Source of the DNA: Magnetofaba australis IT-1
GTDB taxonomy: Bacteria; Pseudomonadota; Magnetococcia; Magnetococcales; Magnetococcaceae
Direction of reading: 5' to 3'
DNA: 64,000 nt
Assembly: GCF_002109495.1 (NCBI RefSeq)
Contig: NZ_LVJN01000019.1
Span: 248,001 to 312,000, forward strand
Part shown: positions 41,686 to 51,456 of the stretch, one piece after another
Layout of the letters: each line of letters starts with the position of its first letter
Position numbering within the stretch: the stretch's first letter is position 1
The notes under the pieces: model-generated
The model's input: only the letters and a program-made list of their open reading frames with translations
Databases searched by the model: none
What the model was told of the DNA's origin: nothing
Translations under genes and position numbers: made by a program

Positions 41686-43437
41686 TTACCGGATCAGCAA
41701 CAACTCCACCCCATCTCCTGCCTCATGCAGCTTCAGCCAACGGGGATTGACCGGCGCGCCAGCGCGCAGGTGAATCTGCCCCAGAAACCCGATCACATCC
41801 CACTCGGGACGGTATTGGCGACCAACGTAGGCGCGGTTGGGGTCATAGCCCGGATTCTGCACATTGCGCATGAGGGGCTGGCCGTCGCTATTGCGCGTGC
41901 GCCGCACTGCGTAGAGTTGCTCGCTCATGTTGACAGTTTGCCCCATTTCCGGGTCGGTCACGGTGGGCTTTGGATCGTCCTGATCAATGATCAGATCCGG
42001 GATGGATACACCCTCGAGGATGCGGTCTTCATGGTAGAAGACACGCTCTCCGTTCTCGTCCAGCCAAGAGAGTTGGACGCAAGGCTCGGTGAGGATGCGC
42101 CCGTAGGCGTCGCGCAGATCTTTCTCCGCCCATTCGTCCTCAAAGGTATTACCCACCAGAATGGCGGTGCCGGACATGACGCCAAAAATCTCGTTGGGGT
42201 CGTCATCATGGGTGGCGATGCGTACTTTGCCATTGGGCTGGCCATCGGCGTCCTTGGCGCGCACCACAGGCAGGCCGATGCGGTCCTCATTGTCGGGATT
42301 GCCGTCCTCCCACTCCATCAGCTCCCCGAAGTCCGCCGTGTTGGCGTTGATAGAGCCTTTGGCGTAGACGTTGCCGCCCGATTCGATGCGGAACAGGTTG
42401 CCGTTACTGTCGTCCTTGACGCCAAAGGCGCGGCAGCCTCCGTTTGGACGTCCGGTTTCGATCTGCACCAGGGCGTGGCCGTTCTGCTCTCCGTAGGTGC
42501 CGTGTGAGCCGGAGTGGAAGCGAAATCCTTCTGTGCTGCCGCCGTTGGCGGCGTGGAACTCCCAGTTGGGACTTGTCCACATGTCGAAGACTTCAATTCG
42601 GCTCGAATCCCGCTTGCTGCCAATGACGCCACGCCACCAAGTCGCCCCTGCCCAGCGCACGCAGCGGATGAACAGACCATGTGTCGAGCCTTCTCCGCCA
42701 TACCAGGAGCCGTAGGGAGCATCGTCCGGTCCATCACCCAGTGTCAGCGTCGGGCAGTATCCTGGATCATCCGTATGGCCTCCGTTGGGGTTATTGTGGA
42801 TTGTCGCACCTCCGGCGGAGATTCCCTTGCCCGCAGTGGGCACGGTAATGCCGCCATCCTCAACAGACAGATTCGCTCCGTGAAGAATGGTTGTCGTGCG
42901 GTTGAGATCCAGGAGTTGCTGATCCTGATCATTGCTAAATGACAGCGTTGCACTGTAGCCCTTGTAGGCGGAACACTGAATCCCGCCTGTGAAGCCCTGC
43001 AAGCCTGTGGAGACCACAGATCCATCAGATTTGAGGAACCCCATCTCCGGCAACTGTCGCTCATCGGTGATGATGCCGTAGAGGATTTGCTGCAAGCCGG
43101 ATGGAATCACGGCATCACTGACGGTCACTGTGGTCAGCCCGCTACCGCCATCAAAACTGGCGCTGACCACATGACTCCAGACATTGGCGCCCGAGGAGAC
43201 TGCGTTGATGGCCCGCCCAGCGGTGTAGGTAGCGGTCACATCACCAGCGACGGTGAACTGCGTGGCCGACACATAGGCCACGGAAGCGGTTTCGGCGTAG
43301 ATGGCCCCGATAGCAGCATCGATGTCGGCCTTATGGCTGCCATCGGCGTTATGGCCAACCAGCATGGCGCGGAATCCGCCCTCAATCTCATTGGCGTAGG
43401 CGTCATCGGTGATGTTGCTGGGAATCTGATTGCTCAT
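41686..43437 (-). CDS. Phage tail fibre/spike protein with Peptidase_G2-like C-terminus
   Basis: The protein is 583 residues. The N-terminal half is beta-rich and Gly/Thr-rich, suggesting a fibre or spike. From about residue 385 (FGELMEWEDGNPDNEDRIG) it matches the pattern of the Peptidase_G2 (IMC) domain, which is known to help trimerise phage fibres and then cleave itself off. It continues with FGVMSGTAILVGN, YGRILTEPC and NPGYDPNRAYVGRQYRPEW. Last gene of the late operon, thus probably the host-recognition or assembly-chaperoned tip protein. Confidence 0.75.
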   Translation of the reverse strand: MSNQIPSNITDDAYANEIEGGFRAMLVGHNADGSHKADIDAAIGAIYAETASVAYVSATQFTVAGDVTATYTAGRAINAVSSGANVWSHVVSASFDGGSGLTTVTVSDAVIPSGLQQILYGIITDERQLPEMGFLKSDGSVVSTGLQGFTGGIQCSAYKGYSATLSFSNDQDQQLLDLNRTTTILHGANLSVEDGGITVPTAGKGISAGGATIHNNPNGGHTDDPGYCPTLTLGDGPDDAPYGSWYGGEGSTHGLFIRCVRWAGATWWRGVIGSKRDSSRIEVFDMWTSPNWEFHAANGGSTEGFRFHSGSHGTYGEQNGHALVQIETGRPNGGCRAFGVKDDSNGNLFRIESGGNVYAKGSINANTADFGELMEWEDGNPDNEDRIGLPVVRAKDADGQPNGKVRIATHDDDPNEIFGVMSGTAILVGNTFEDEWAEKDLRDAYGRILTEPCVQLSWLDENGERVFYHEDRILEGVSIPDLIIDQDDPKPTVTDPEMGQTVNMSEQLYAVRRTRNSDGQPLMRNVQNPGYDPNRAYVGRQYRPEWDVIGFLGQIHLRAGAPVNPRWLKLHEAGDGVELLLIR

Positions 43438-43440
43438 GAT

Positions 43441-44277
43441 TTAGCCCTCGGTGAAGGTCAGTTTGGCGCGGGCGCGCTGGGGATGCACAATGGCGATCTG
43501 AGGAGAGTCGCTAAGTCGCCCCAGGATGGTGTGGTCGATCTCTTCACCACTCCCGGCTCCGGGAAACAAGGAGAGCAGCATCTGTTTGCGTTTACCCTGG
43601 TTGGTGAGCATTTCGACCAGCCGCCGTGCGTCGGCATCACGGGTCATCCAGCGCAATTCCAGGGAGAGACGCCGTGTCGGTGCGCCGCGCGACACGGCCG
43701 CCAGGGTCCCGCCAGCGGTTTGAGTGAGTTCGGTTGGGTCATCAACCTGGAGCGTCGCGCCATAGGCGGGGCCTTGAGTCGGCTGCCAGTGCAAACCGGC
43801 CAGCAGTCGATACGCCTCCAGATAGCCATCCGGGTTGGCAGCATCGGAAAGGGTGATGTGCAGGGACTGGATGGCAAAGCTCTCCTCAAGCCACTGAACC
43901 GAGAAAGCGGCATCCCGATCGGAAAAGATGGTGGCGCGCCAAGCGTCGACACGCCAGGTAAGCGCGCGAAAGCCCTTTGCCTGGCAGAGCGGAACCAATC
44001 CGGAGTCGTAGACGCTGGTGGTCCATGCCGCATCTGAAAACAGCTCCACGCGCCAACGCGCATTGGATTTGCGCATGTTGTGGCCAAACAGACCGATGCA
44101 GGAGATGCGCTGTGGCGCCGACCAAGTAGCTGTGATGACATGGCCCGCCGCATCCACGGTGCGCATCATACGCTGCCGACGCAGATCCTGGAGATGAGTC
44201 ACGGGCTGCTCTGACAACGGCATGGGCGCGCAGGTCAGCGTGGCGTGATCGGCGAGATTTTCGGGTACGATTCTCAT
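43441..44277 (-). CDS. Phage tail-tip associated protein
   Basis: The protein is 278 residues. Its start overlaps the stop of the preceding tail gene as ATGA, three bases before the fibre gene. Mostly beta; the N-terminal part (ITATWSAPQRISCIGLFGHNM) resembles a discoidin-like module, and the C-terminal part has LSLELRWMTRDADARRL. I do not recognise a named family. Position between the hub-like protein and the fibre supports a tail-tip or adaptor role. Confidence 0.6.
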   Translation of the reverse strand: MRIVPENLADHATLTCAPMPLSEQPVTHLQDLRRQRMMRTVDAAGHVITATWSAPQRISCIGLFGHNMRKSNARWRVELFSDAAWTTSVYDSGLVPLCQAKGFRALTWRVDAWRATIFSDRDAAFSVQWLEESFAIQSLHITLSDAANPDGYLEAYRLLAGLHWQPTQGPAYGATLQVDDPTELTQTAGGTLAAVSRGAPTRRLSLELRWMTRDADARRLVEMLTNQGKRKQMLLSLFPGAGSGEEIDHTILGRLSDSPQIAIVHPQRARAKLTFTEG

Positions 44278-45749
44278 GACGTAATCAGCGTAATGTCGAT
44301 GCGGTTGTCAGAAGGCGTTTCACGCAGGGCGGTGACGATGCCGCTGCGACCACTCTCCCAGCCAGGAATGTGGGGATGAGTGATGCGCACCACGTCGCCC
44401 AGATCGGCGGCCAGAGCCCCGGCCTGGGTGCGAAAGGTCCACTTGTGGCGCGCGGATTGGTTCTGCGTCAGACGACGTGACGCCTCTGCGTTGGCATCAG
44501 CTTCATCTGCTAACAATGTGGGAGCTTGGTCTGGATCGGACGCCAGCGGCCATTGAGTCTGAATGGCGGTATCTGACGCCGATGTCGTTTGGTATTCGGT
44601 TGAGAAAGCTGAACGCTGCTCAGCAGACACCGCCCCCGCCAGTCCATCAGCATCCTGAACAGTCCAATGCCGGTGGTAGCCAAGCCGGATTCGCCACGGC
44701 GGCGCGTCGAGTGGCTCATGACGAGGGATCTCGGCATGCAGGTCGTCCGGGCCCAGATCCAACAACGGATCGCCCGGCGCCGACAGATCAGGCATGCGAC
44801 CCACGGTGAACTTGCCGAGTCGCGTAAAGCCCCACCACGCCCCCACGCTGGCGGCCACTTCCTGGATGGTTTCCACCAGATTGCGGCGCTGTCGAATGTA
44901 GAGCCCCAGAGACTGGGAGCAGAGCGTGTTGAACGCAGTGAAGGCGTCGGCGTCCAAGTCACCATAGGTGAGCGCGTCGCGCGTCACCAGGGCATCAATG
45001 ATGTCGGCGGCAGTTTGTGTGGCGGTTGTAGCGTCGCAAGTGATCTGACCGGCTGGTTCAGAAACCAGCGTGATCGTCCCATTGGCCAAATCGACGCTGT
45101 AATCCGTACCTGTCGTCAGCAAAACGCCGTTGTCGCGCACCGCATCCACAGACTGTAGTGTTCCATCGTGGAGTTGATAGACACGCGCGGCGGCATCGAT
45201 GAGCACCGGGCTGGCGTTATAAACTCTGCCGTAAAGGAGAGGTTTTGGGTTGTCCGTTTCTGGACCGCTGGTGAGCAGATTGGACTGCACGGGCCGATCC
45301 AGCGTCGCGCCGTGGTCATGCACCTCCAAACGCAGCGCCGCGCCAGCGTAGCTCAAGCGTCCACCCACGCCGGTGAGCACGGCACGGAAATCTGCCAGAG
45401 ACCATGCGGGGTCTCCTAGTTTTAGCGATACCAGGTGCCCCGCAAAGGTGGCATCGGTGAGCCAGGCGTCCATCAGCCCCTCAGGGTTGGCGAACACGAT
45501 ATCGCCCCAGGCGCACGAACTTTGGCCTGCGAGGCCGTTCAACTGGCGGGTGATGGTGACCGGCTCGATGATGAGCCCGTCATAGGTGGTATGGGACGGA
45601 GTGTCCGATGCATGGCTGATATAGCCCATGTGTGACAGGCGCAGAGTGTCGATGGTCCCGTTACGATAAGCCTGGGCTTCGAGCAATAGCTCCCGCGCCG
45701 CAGCCGGATCTTCCAGCCACGCTTGGTAGTCCGCGTCTGAGATGGTCAT
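44274..45749 (-). CDS. Phage tail-tip/hub-like protein
   Basis: The protein is 491 residues from ATG 45749, directly after the tape-measure gene. No signal peptide. The middle has a repeated beta pattern (AVLTGVGGRLSYAGAALRLEV, LDADAFTAFNTLC) and an ending typical of hub-like proteins (GDVVRITHPHIPGWESGRSG). In lambda-like phages this place is taken by the hub or baseplate-like genes that follow the tape measure. The precise homolog is not recognised. Confidence 0.6.
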   Translation of the reverse strand: MTISDADYQAWLEDPAAARELLLEAQAYRNGTIDTLRLSHMGYISHASDTPSHTTYDGLIIEPVTITRQLNGLAGQSSCAWGDIVFANPEGLMDAWLTDATFAGHLVSLKLGDPAWSLADFRAVLTGVGGRLSYAGAALRLEVHDHGATLDRPVQSNLLTSGPETDNPKPLLYGRVYNASPVLIDAAARVYQLHDGTLQSVDAVRDNGVLLTTGTDYSVDLANGTITLVSEPAGQITCDATTATQTAADIIDALVTRDALTYGDLDADAFTAFNTLCSQSLGLYIRQRRNLVETIQEVAASVGAWWGFTRLGKFTVGRMPDLSAPGDPLLDLGPDDLHAEIPRHEPLDAPPWRIRLGYHRHWTVQDADGLAGAVSAEQRSAFSTEYQTTSASDTAIQTQWPLASDPDQAPTLLADEADANAEASRRLTQNQSARHKWTFRTQAGALAADLGDVVRITHPHIPGWESGRSGIVTALRETPSDNRIDITLITS

Positions 45750-45751
45750 GG

Positions 45752-48700
45752 CTATGAGAGTTGCGATGCGCGCAGTTGGGCGAGAGATGCGGTTGTGGCG
45801 GATGCCGCCTGCTCTTTACCGGCAGCGATGAGCTGCTGGGTTTGGCGTTCCACCGTTTGAGTGAGAAACGCCACATCCGCGCGCAACTCGGAGACTTCGT
45901 TGCGCAGGGCGTCGGCTTCATTGGATTGGTTGGTGGTGGAGCCTGTCGGCAGCAATCCGCTCAGATCCTGGCGCACCGAGTCGAAGATGCTCTTATACCC
46001 CGCGCCACTGGCGTATTGATCACGGGCCTCGGTGAGGTAGCCCTGCGCCAAGTTGGGCAGTTGGCTGATGGCGTCAATGTCGCCATTGTAGGCCCGCTGC
46101 ACCACGCCATTGTATGCGGTCCGGGCCAGATCCAACTGCTCGGCCTGTGTCAGGGTAGAGAGATTCCCCGTTTCCAGCCCCAGCAGCGTGTTGTTGATTC
46201 CCTGTAGGGCGCTCTGCATTCTCACGCTCACGCCATTGGCGGTGGCCACAGCCTGCTCGGCGTACTGCTCCTCAATGGCCTGCTTTTTGGTCAGGTAGAG
46301 CTCCGTCAGCTCCAGGGTCTGTTGTTGATGCTGTTCAGCAAGAGATTGCTGCTCTGCATACCACCGCTCCAGTTCTTCCAGCGCCAGGGCCCTGGGATCG
46401 GTCATCCCCAACAATTCGCGCCGGATTGACTCCGACCACTGCAACGCCTGCCGCTGCTGAGCGTCCAGAGAATCGAGCGCCTCTTCATCCAACACGGGAG
46501 CGATCTGCGCATACTCCTCCCGAATGGCCTGCTGTCTGGCGCGATAGAGCGCCGTCAGGTCCTTGGTTTGTTGTTGATACTGCTCCGCCTGGGCCAACTG
46601 CTCGGTATACCAGTCGTCCAACTCCTCAAACGCCAACGCCATGGGGTCCATCACCCCCAGCAGTTCCCGGCGGATTCCTTCCGCCCACTGCAACGCCGCG
46701 CGCTCTGCTGCGGTGACATCCTCCGAGGCCACTTCCGGGATGATGCGATACTGTTCTCGGAGCGCCTCCAGTTGCGCGGTGTGCAGATCCGCCAGCGCCT
46801 GAGCGCCCATCCCCACCGCTTCAGCGGCTTTGATCTGGCCAGCTTGCTGCTCTTGCAGCTGTTTGAGGGCAAAGCCGTAGGGGTCAGTCAGTTGCAGAAG
46901 CTGGTCGGCGATCTCGTCCCGCCACTGGCTACGCATCTGCTCCTTTGCATGCGCTTCCGCGGCGTCTACCTCCTCCAGGGCGATATTGTAGAGATCGGCG
47001 TTGGCCGCCATCTGGTCAAACTGAGTGGAGAGCGCCTGTACTGCGGCTTCGGCAGTGGTCACGGACTGAACCGGCTCCGCCCACACGCCCTCCAAAACCG
47101 CCAACATCTGATCTCGCCCGGCGGACCACTCGGTGAGAATGCGCTCCATCTCCGTGTAGTCGCTGGCGTTGTTCAGGGCGTGCTTAAGCGCGGGAGCCGC
47201 GCCTTGAATTGTTCCATTGGCCAAGTTGCCGCCGAACAGCCCCAACATCGCCTGACCAAAGTTCTCCGCCGTCCAACCGAAACCGGTGGCGCTGTCGGAG
47301 TAGCCCTTCTCAGCGTGCCATCCCACATGTCCCAGTTCGTGAACCGTGTAATCTTCGCCCAGGGTAAACCCGCCCTGGGTGATCAAACCGCGCAGCCCCT
47401 CACTCATGGCGATGACGGCATCTACCGGCGTATCGGCATTACGGGTGCTGGTCAGGTTGCCGATGTTGACATGGTTGCTTCCCGCCCAGGGATGCTCCAT
47501 GCCATTGAAGAATACTGTAATGGCAGGCGGTGAGGGTTCGTCATCGCCAAACAGGTCGCCGATGAAACTCCCGGCGAGCGTCCCCAGCACCATCCCCACG
47601 GGACCGCCAGCCATCCCCAGGATGGTGCCCATGGAGGAGCCGATGCCGTATCCCGCAGCAGAGCCCAGCGCACCGCCGATGCCCGCCTCCTGGGAGCCAA
47701 ACACCATGGAGCCCACGCCATAGCCCAACCCCGCAGCGCCCAGATAGCCCATGGCGGTGCCAGCGCCTAGAAAACTGGAACCCGGCGTTACCGCCGTGCC
47801 CACCTGGGTGGCGGGGAGCTCAAAGCCCAACCCTGACTGAATGGCGGCCAGTTCCGAGCCTGTCACCGTCATGCCCATGGAGGGAACATAGAACTGTGGC
47901 GTCAGCGAGGCCATGCCGAGGTTGGACGCCCCAAATGCGTTGATGGCGCCACCAATACCACTGGTTTGCAGACCGAAGCTGCCGCCAAAGGCGGAGAACA
48001 GGTCGCTGCCCGTGGAGGCGATATTGAACAGACCTCCTACACCACCCCCACTGACCCCGGTGATGCCAGGAGCGGACAGTCCCATGGACTGCGCCACACC
48101 GCCCAGCCCCACAGATCCCATCACTGAACCGATCACAGGCCGGATTACCATGGCCGCCGCAATCTCCGCCGCGGCGCGGATGAAGATGCGCTTCATCGCA
48201 TCCGCCACATCGTCGGCGCTGCGCAGTGATCCATCAAACGCTGACTCAAAGGCGTCGGTCAAAACGTTCTGAATGCCCTCTGCGGCGCGCTCAAAGGGGG
48301 CGTTAAGGCTCTTCTCGTAGGCTTCCAGAGCCTTCTTGTGTTCGTCTGCCGCCTTCTTGGCGGCTTTGGCGGCTTTCTCCTCAGCCTCAGTCATCTCCTC
48401 AGTGGTGCGCGTCGCCTGTTCCTTGGCGCGGATGAGCCGCTCCAGTTCGCGCGCCTGCTCGGAGCCAAGCTGAATGCCGGACTCGGCGAGCTTGTTGTGA
48501 AGCTCTTTCTGGATCGCCGCTTCGCGCTCTGCCTCAGCAAGGCGTCGGGTCAACTCTTCCAGGGGGATCTTGCCGTCGATTACTTGCTGATGAAGGGCGA
48601 TCTCATTCTTGAGTTCAGCGAGATACTCGCGCTCAACACCCACCAGCTTGGCGCGCTCCAGGCGATAGCGCTCATATTCATCCTCCATTGCCTGATCAAT

Positions 48701-50041
48701 GCGCGTCCTCTCGGCGTCGGTGAGCGCCTTGTCGCGCAGATCACGCAGTTTGAGCAGCGCCTCGGTGTGGCTCTCCTCCAGAAGTTGTCGTTTGGACAGG
48801 CCGGCGGAGCGGAGTTTTTCCAGATCATCCTGTAACGCGCTCTCAATGCGCGCCAACTCCCGCGCGGCATCTTTGGCCACATCAGGATCGGGACCGATGG
48901 GCACATTGGCGATGTCGTTGGCGACACCTTCATTCTTCGCCTTCATCATTGCCAGCTTGGCCGACCATTGGGCGAGAATACGCTCTTTCTCCGCCAACTG
49001 CGCGCGCAATCCGTCCAACGCCCCCTCGCTCATGCGGTCCGGCGCATGGGGGAACATCTCACGATAGGTCTCGTTGCTCTGGATGACCTTTTGGAGCGAC
49101 TCCACCTCCTCTCGGTACTCCCGCACCGTGGCCGCCACCGCGCGCATGCTGAGATTCTCGAAGTTGGTGTCGCCGGTGACGATGGCTTTGAATTTCTCAT
49201 ACGCGACCCCGGCATCGCTGGCTAGGTCTGACAGCCAGGTGGAGGCGTCGCTGATGGCCGGAGCCAGATTCAGCAGGGCGCGAGAGAGATTGGCGTCGAG
49301 AACCTTGGCCAGGGTATCCAGTTCATTGCGCGCATCCTCGGCGTTGCGAATCAGTTCCTCTTCCAGCACGATGCCCAGATCCCGCGCGCGCTGCATGGTC
49401 TCACGCATCGCCTCGGAGCCGTTCTGCAACATCTGGAGAAGTTTTACGCCTTCGGAGTCGAACAGCTTAAACGCCAGACGGACCCGGTCAGATTGGTTCT
49501 CGACTCCTTTGAGCGCATCGGCGGCCTCCAGCAGCAATTCCTCGGTGCTGCGCACATGACCGCCCGCATCCCTGACAGAGATGCCCAACTCTTTGAGCGC
49601 AGCTTTGGCTTCCCCGGTTCCCTGGGCGGCCTCAGCGGCTCTACGTCCAAAACGCTGCAACGCCATTTCGAGAGTTTGCTGGGAGACGCCCGCCGAGTCG
49701 GCGGCATAGCGCAGCGCCTGGAGCGACTCCACGCCCACGCCAATCCGGTCTGCGGTTTTGCCGATGGCGTCTGCGGCGGTGATGGCGCGATTGGCGAGGG
49801 CAGTGAGTCCCCCTGCTGCGGTAAGTCCGGCGATAATGCCGGTGAGGCGGGAGATATTGGTATGTAGGGAGGTGGCGCGGCTGGTGAGGGATTCTAGACC
49901 ACGGGAGGCATCATTGCTGGCCGTGCGGATGCGCTTGAAAGAGCTCTCGCCGCTGGCACCGATATCGGCCAGTTCGGCTTTGACCTTGCCGCCCTGCTCA
50001 ACGGACAGGCGGATGCTGTAGCTGTGCTGGGTGCGGGTCAT
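45752..50041 (-). CDS. Phage tail tape-measure protein
   Basis: The protein is 1429 residues. The N-terminus (about 1-330) has the tape-measure pattern ITAADAIGKTADRIGVGVESLQALRYAA. Long charged coiled coils follow (about 380-580), then a Gly/Ala-rich hydrophobic stretch (about 640-860) with segments such as GTAMGYLGAAGLGYGVGSM that can insert in the membrane. Three similar helical repeats of roughly 75 residues, each with WxExIRRELLGxxDPxALAxEEL, lie in the C-terminal third. Sets tail length and helps DNA entry. Its upstream side is interrupted by a toxin-antitoxin pair. Confidence 0.9.
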   Translation of the reverse strand: MTRTQHSYSIRLSVEQGGKVKAELADIGASGESSFKRIRTASNDASRGLESLTSRATSLHTNISRLTGIIAGLTAAGGLTALANRAITAADAIGKTADRIGVGVESLQALRYAADSAGVSQQTLEMALQRFGRRAAEAAQGTGEAKAALKELGISVRDAGGHVRSTEELLLEAADALKGVENQSDRVRLAFKLFDSEGVKLLQMLQNGSEAMRETMQRARDLGIVLEEELIRNAEDARNELDTLAKVLDANLSRALLNLAPAISDASTWLSDLASDAGVAYEKFKAIVTGDTNFENLSMRAVAATVREYREEVESLQKVIQSNETYREMFPHAPDRMSEGALDGLRAQLAEKERILAQWSAKLAMMKAKNEGVANDIANVPIGPDPDVAKDAARELARIESALQDDLEKLRSAGLSKRQLLEESHTEALLKLRDLRDKALTDAERTRIDQAMEDEYERYRLERAKLVGVEREYLAELKNEIALHQQVIDGKIPLEELTRRLAEAEREAAIQKELHNKLAESGIQLGSEQARELERLIRAKEQATRTTEEMTEAEEKAAKAAKKAADEHKKALEAYEKSLNAPFERAAEGIQNVLTDAFESAFDGSLRSADDVADAMKRIFIRAAAEIAAAMVIRPVIGSVMGSVGLGGVAQSMGLSAPGITGVSGGGVGGLFNIASTGSDLFSAFGGSFGLQTSGIGGAINAFGASNLGMASLTPQFYVPSMGMTVTGSELAAIQSGLGFELPATQVGTAVTPGSSFLGAGTAMGYLGAAGLGYGVGSMVFGSQEAGIGGALGSAAGYGIGSSMGTILGMAGGPVGMVLGTLAGSFIGDLFGDDEPSPPAITVFFNGMEHPWAGSNHVNIGNLTSTRNADTPVDAVIAMSEGLRGLITQGGFTLGEDYTVHELGHVGWHAEKGYSDSATGFGWTAENFGQAMLGLFGGNLANGTIQGAAPALKHALNNASDYTEMERILTEWSAGRDQMLAVLEGVWAEPVQSVTTAEAAVQALSTQFDQMAANADLYNIALEEVDAAEAHAKEQMRSQWRDEIADQLLQLTDPYGFALKQLQEQQAGQIKAAEAVGMGAQALADLHTAQLEALREQYRIIPEVASEDVTAAERAALQWAEGIRRELLGVMDPMALAFEELDDWYTEQLAQAEQYQQQTKDLTALYRARQQAIREEYAQIAPVLDEEALDSLDAQQRQALQWSESIRRELLGMTDPRALALEELERWYAEQQSLAEQHQQQTLELTELYLTKKQAIEEQYAEQAVATANGVSVRMQSALQGINNTLLGLETGNLSTLTQAEQLDLARTAYNGVVQRAYNGDIDAISQLPNLAQGYLTEARDQYASGAGYKSIFDSVRQDLSGLLPTGSTTNQSNEADALRNEVSELRADVAFLTQTVERQTQQLIAAGKEQAASATTASLAQLRASQLS

Positions 50042-50079
50042 GATTGCATGCTCTCAGATTATTTGATATTGAATAAGAT

Positions 50080-50508
50080 ATGAAAGCTGTCTTGGACACC
50101 AATGTGCTGGTCGCTGGATTGCGCTCGACTCAAGGCGTATCGCACCAGTTGCTTCTGCTGGAAAACCTGGGGCAGCGCTTCACTCCGCTATTGTCAGTTC
50201 CGCTGTTTTTGGAATATGAAGCGGTTCTGAAACGTTCAGAGACTGGAGTTCCACTTGCCCATCAGGATGTGGAAATTTTTCTGGACATGGTGCTTAGACA
50301 TGCGGAAGCTGTCAGGCTCTATTATCTATGGCGACCAGTTCTCCCTGATCCGGGGGATGACATGGTGCTGGAGTTGGCCATTGGCGGAAACGCTGCTGCG
50401 ATCGTGACGTTCAATACAAGGGACTTTGCCGAAGGATCCAAACGGTTTGGCATCCCAATTCTGACGCCCCGTGAATTTTGGCGCATTCTTCAAAGGACAC
50501 CGACATGA
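50080..50508 (+). CDS. PIN-domain toxin (putative ribonuclease)
   Basis: The protein is 142 residues. PIN-domain acidic residues are visible: D6 in VLDTNVLV, a Glu in LEYE (about 45), DD in PDPGDDMVLE (about 92) and D in FNTRDF (about 115). Belongs to the family usually named putative toxin-antitoxin component, PIN family. The downstream gene overlaps as ATGA. It lies on the strand opposite to the tail operon, between tape-measure and chaperone genes. Confidence 0.85.
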   Translation: MKAVLDTNVLVAGLRSTQGVSHQLLLLENLGQRFTPLLSVPLFLEYEAVLKRSETGVPLAHQDVEIFLDMVLRHAEAVRLYYLWRPVLPDPGDDMVLELAIGGNAAAIVTFNTRDFAEGSKRFGIPILTPREFWRILQRTPT

Positions 50509-50747
50509 GCCAATATGCCCTGCGTCTTCCTGAATCCCTCATGGAAGCGGCGCGCCGTGTTTCCAAGGAAGACCACTCTTCCATGAATCAGCTATTTGTG
50601 ACGGCAATAGCAGAGAAGCTTTCGGCGTTGGAAACCGAGAAGTTGCTCAAAGAGAGAGCCGCACGAGCGGATGAAGCCAAATACCTAGAGGTCCTGAAAA
50701 AAGTTCCTGACGTTCCGCCCATTTATGAAGAAGATAGGCTGGACTGA
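50505..50747 (+). CDS. Antitoxin-like ribbon-helix-helix (HicB-type) protein
   Basis: The protein is 80 residues; ATG 50505 overlaps the toxin stop and follows AAAGGAC. The N-terminus (YALRLPESLMEAARRVSKEDHSSMNQLF in two stretches) is a ribbon-helix-helix-type DNA-binding fold, followed by a charged tail (YLEVLKKVPDVPPIYEEDR) likely to wrap the toxin. Gene order is toxin first, the reverse of most pairs. Its 3' end overlaps the convergent phage gene by 25 bases. Confidence 0.8.
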   Translation: MSQYALRLPESLMEAARRVSKEDHSSMNQLFVTAIAEKLSALETEKLLKERAARADEAKYLEVLKKVPDVPPIYEEDRLD

Positions 50748-50986
50748 GCTTCCTTGAGCGCCTCGCGCAAACCCACCTCCGCCCACGGCAGCAACTCAGC
50801 CGCCGCACCCCTTTCCAATCCCATGGCATCCGCCATCTGCAACGCCACGCTCATGTCGAGCCCAAGAACCTGTCCCGATGGTGCGACGCGGAGTTGGCTC
50901 TGACACGCCAGAACGACATCAAACACCTGCTGCTCCTCGATAGTTTGCGGCGCGTGCTCTCGGCTGGGACAGAGCTCACCGTTCAA
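50723..50986 (-). CDS. Phage tail assembly chaperone-like small protein
   Basis: The protein is 87 residues; TTG 50986 overlaps the previous stop (TTGA). The C-terminal half (LGLDMSVALQMADAMGLERG) resembles DUF1799-type tail assembly proteins. It follows the 157-residue chaperone gene and precedes the tape measure, the position of lambda T. A true programmed frameshift fusion of the two was not seen; they overlap by four bases. Confidence 0.6.
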   Translation of the reverse strand: MNGELCPSREHAPQTIEEQQVFDVVLACQSQLRVAPSGQVLGLDMSVALQMADAMGLERGAAAELLPWAEVGLREALKEAQSSLSSS

Positions 50987-51456
50987 TCCGGACTGCCCTC
51001 GGGCGCAGGGCTCGCCGCGATCAGCACACTCTCGGCAGTACCCTGGCCCTCCGCCGGGCTGGAAATGCCATTGGCAGAGGGCGCGGATCCGTTTTTTGCG
51101 GCGTTGAGCATCACCTGGTGGAAGGTAAAAAGCTGATAGAACCGTTCACCCATGGGATAGCGATCCATCAGCGCCACGACGTTCTGGCGATTGACTGATG
51201 CATCGCTTCCATTGTCATAGCCAACGCCGTTCCACGCAGTGATGTGATTCACCGCCAGCTCCTGAATCAGATAAGCGTGGAACAGCCCCTCGCGCTGCTC
51301 TCCTTCCTCGGCTTCGGGATACTCCCGCTCCAACCGGCGGCGAGCGGCGGTCTGACACAGCGACATGGCAGCGGTGGTGAGGGGTTTGACCGTCACCGTC
51401 ACACCATAGGGCAGATCCAGATCAAATGGCTCTTTGGGTTGGCTCAGAGAAATCAC
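50983..51456 (-). CDS. Phage tail assembly chaperone (gpG position)
   Basis: The protein is 157 residues with GTG start overlapping the tail-tube stop. Compact alpha/beta opening (PFDLDLPYGVTVTVKPLTTA), then helices (LCQTAARRRLEREYPEAEEG). It is placed directly between tail-tube and small chaperone genes, as lambda G. Assigned from position and general shape; no diagnostic motif. Confidence 0.6.
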   Translation of the reverse strand: MISLSQPKEPFDLDLPYGVTVTVKPLTTAAMSLCQTAARRRLEREYPEAEEGEQREGLFHAYLIQELAVNHITAWNGVGYDNGSDASVNRQNVVALMDRYPMGERFYQLFTFHQVMLNAAKNGSAPSANGISSPAEGQGTAESVLIAASPAPEGSPD

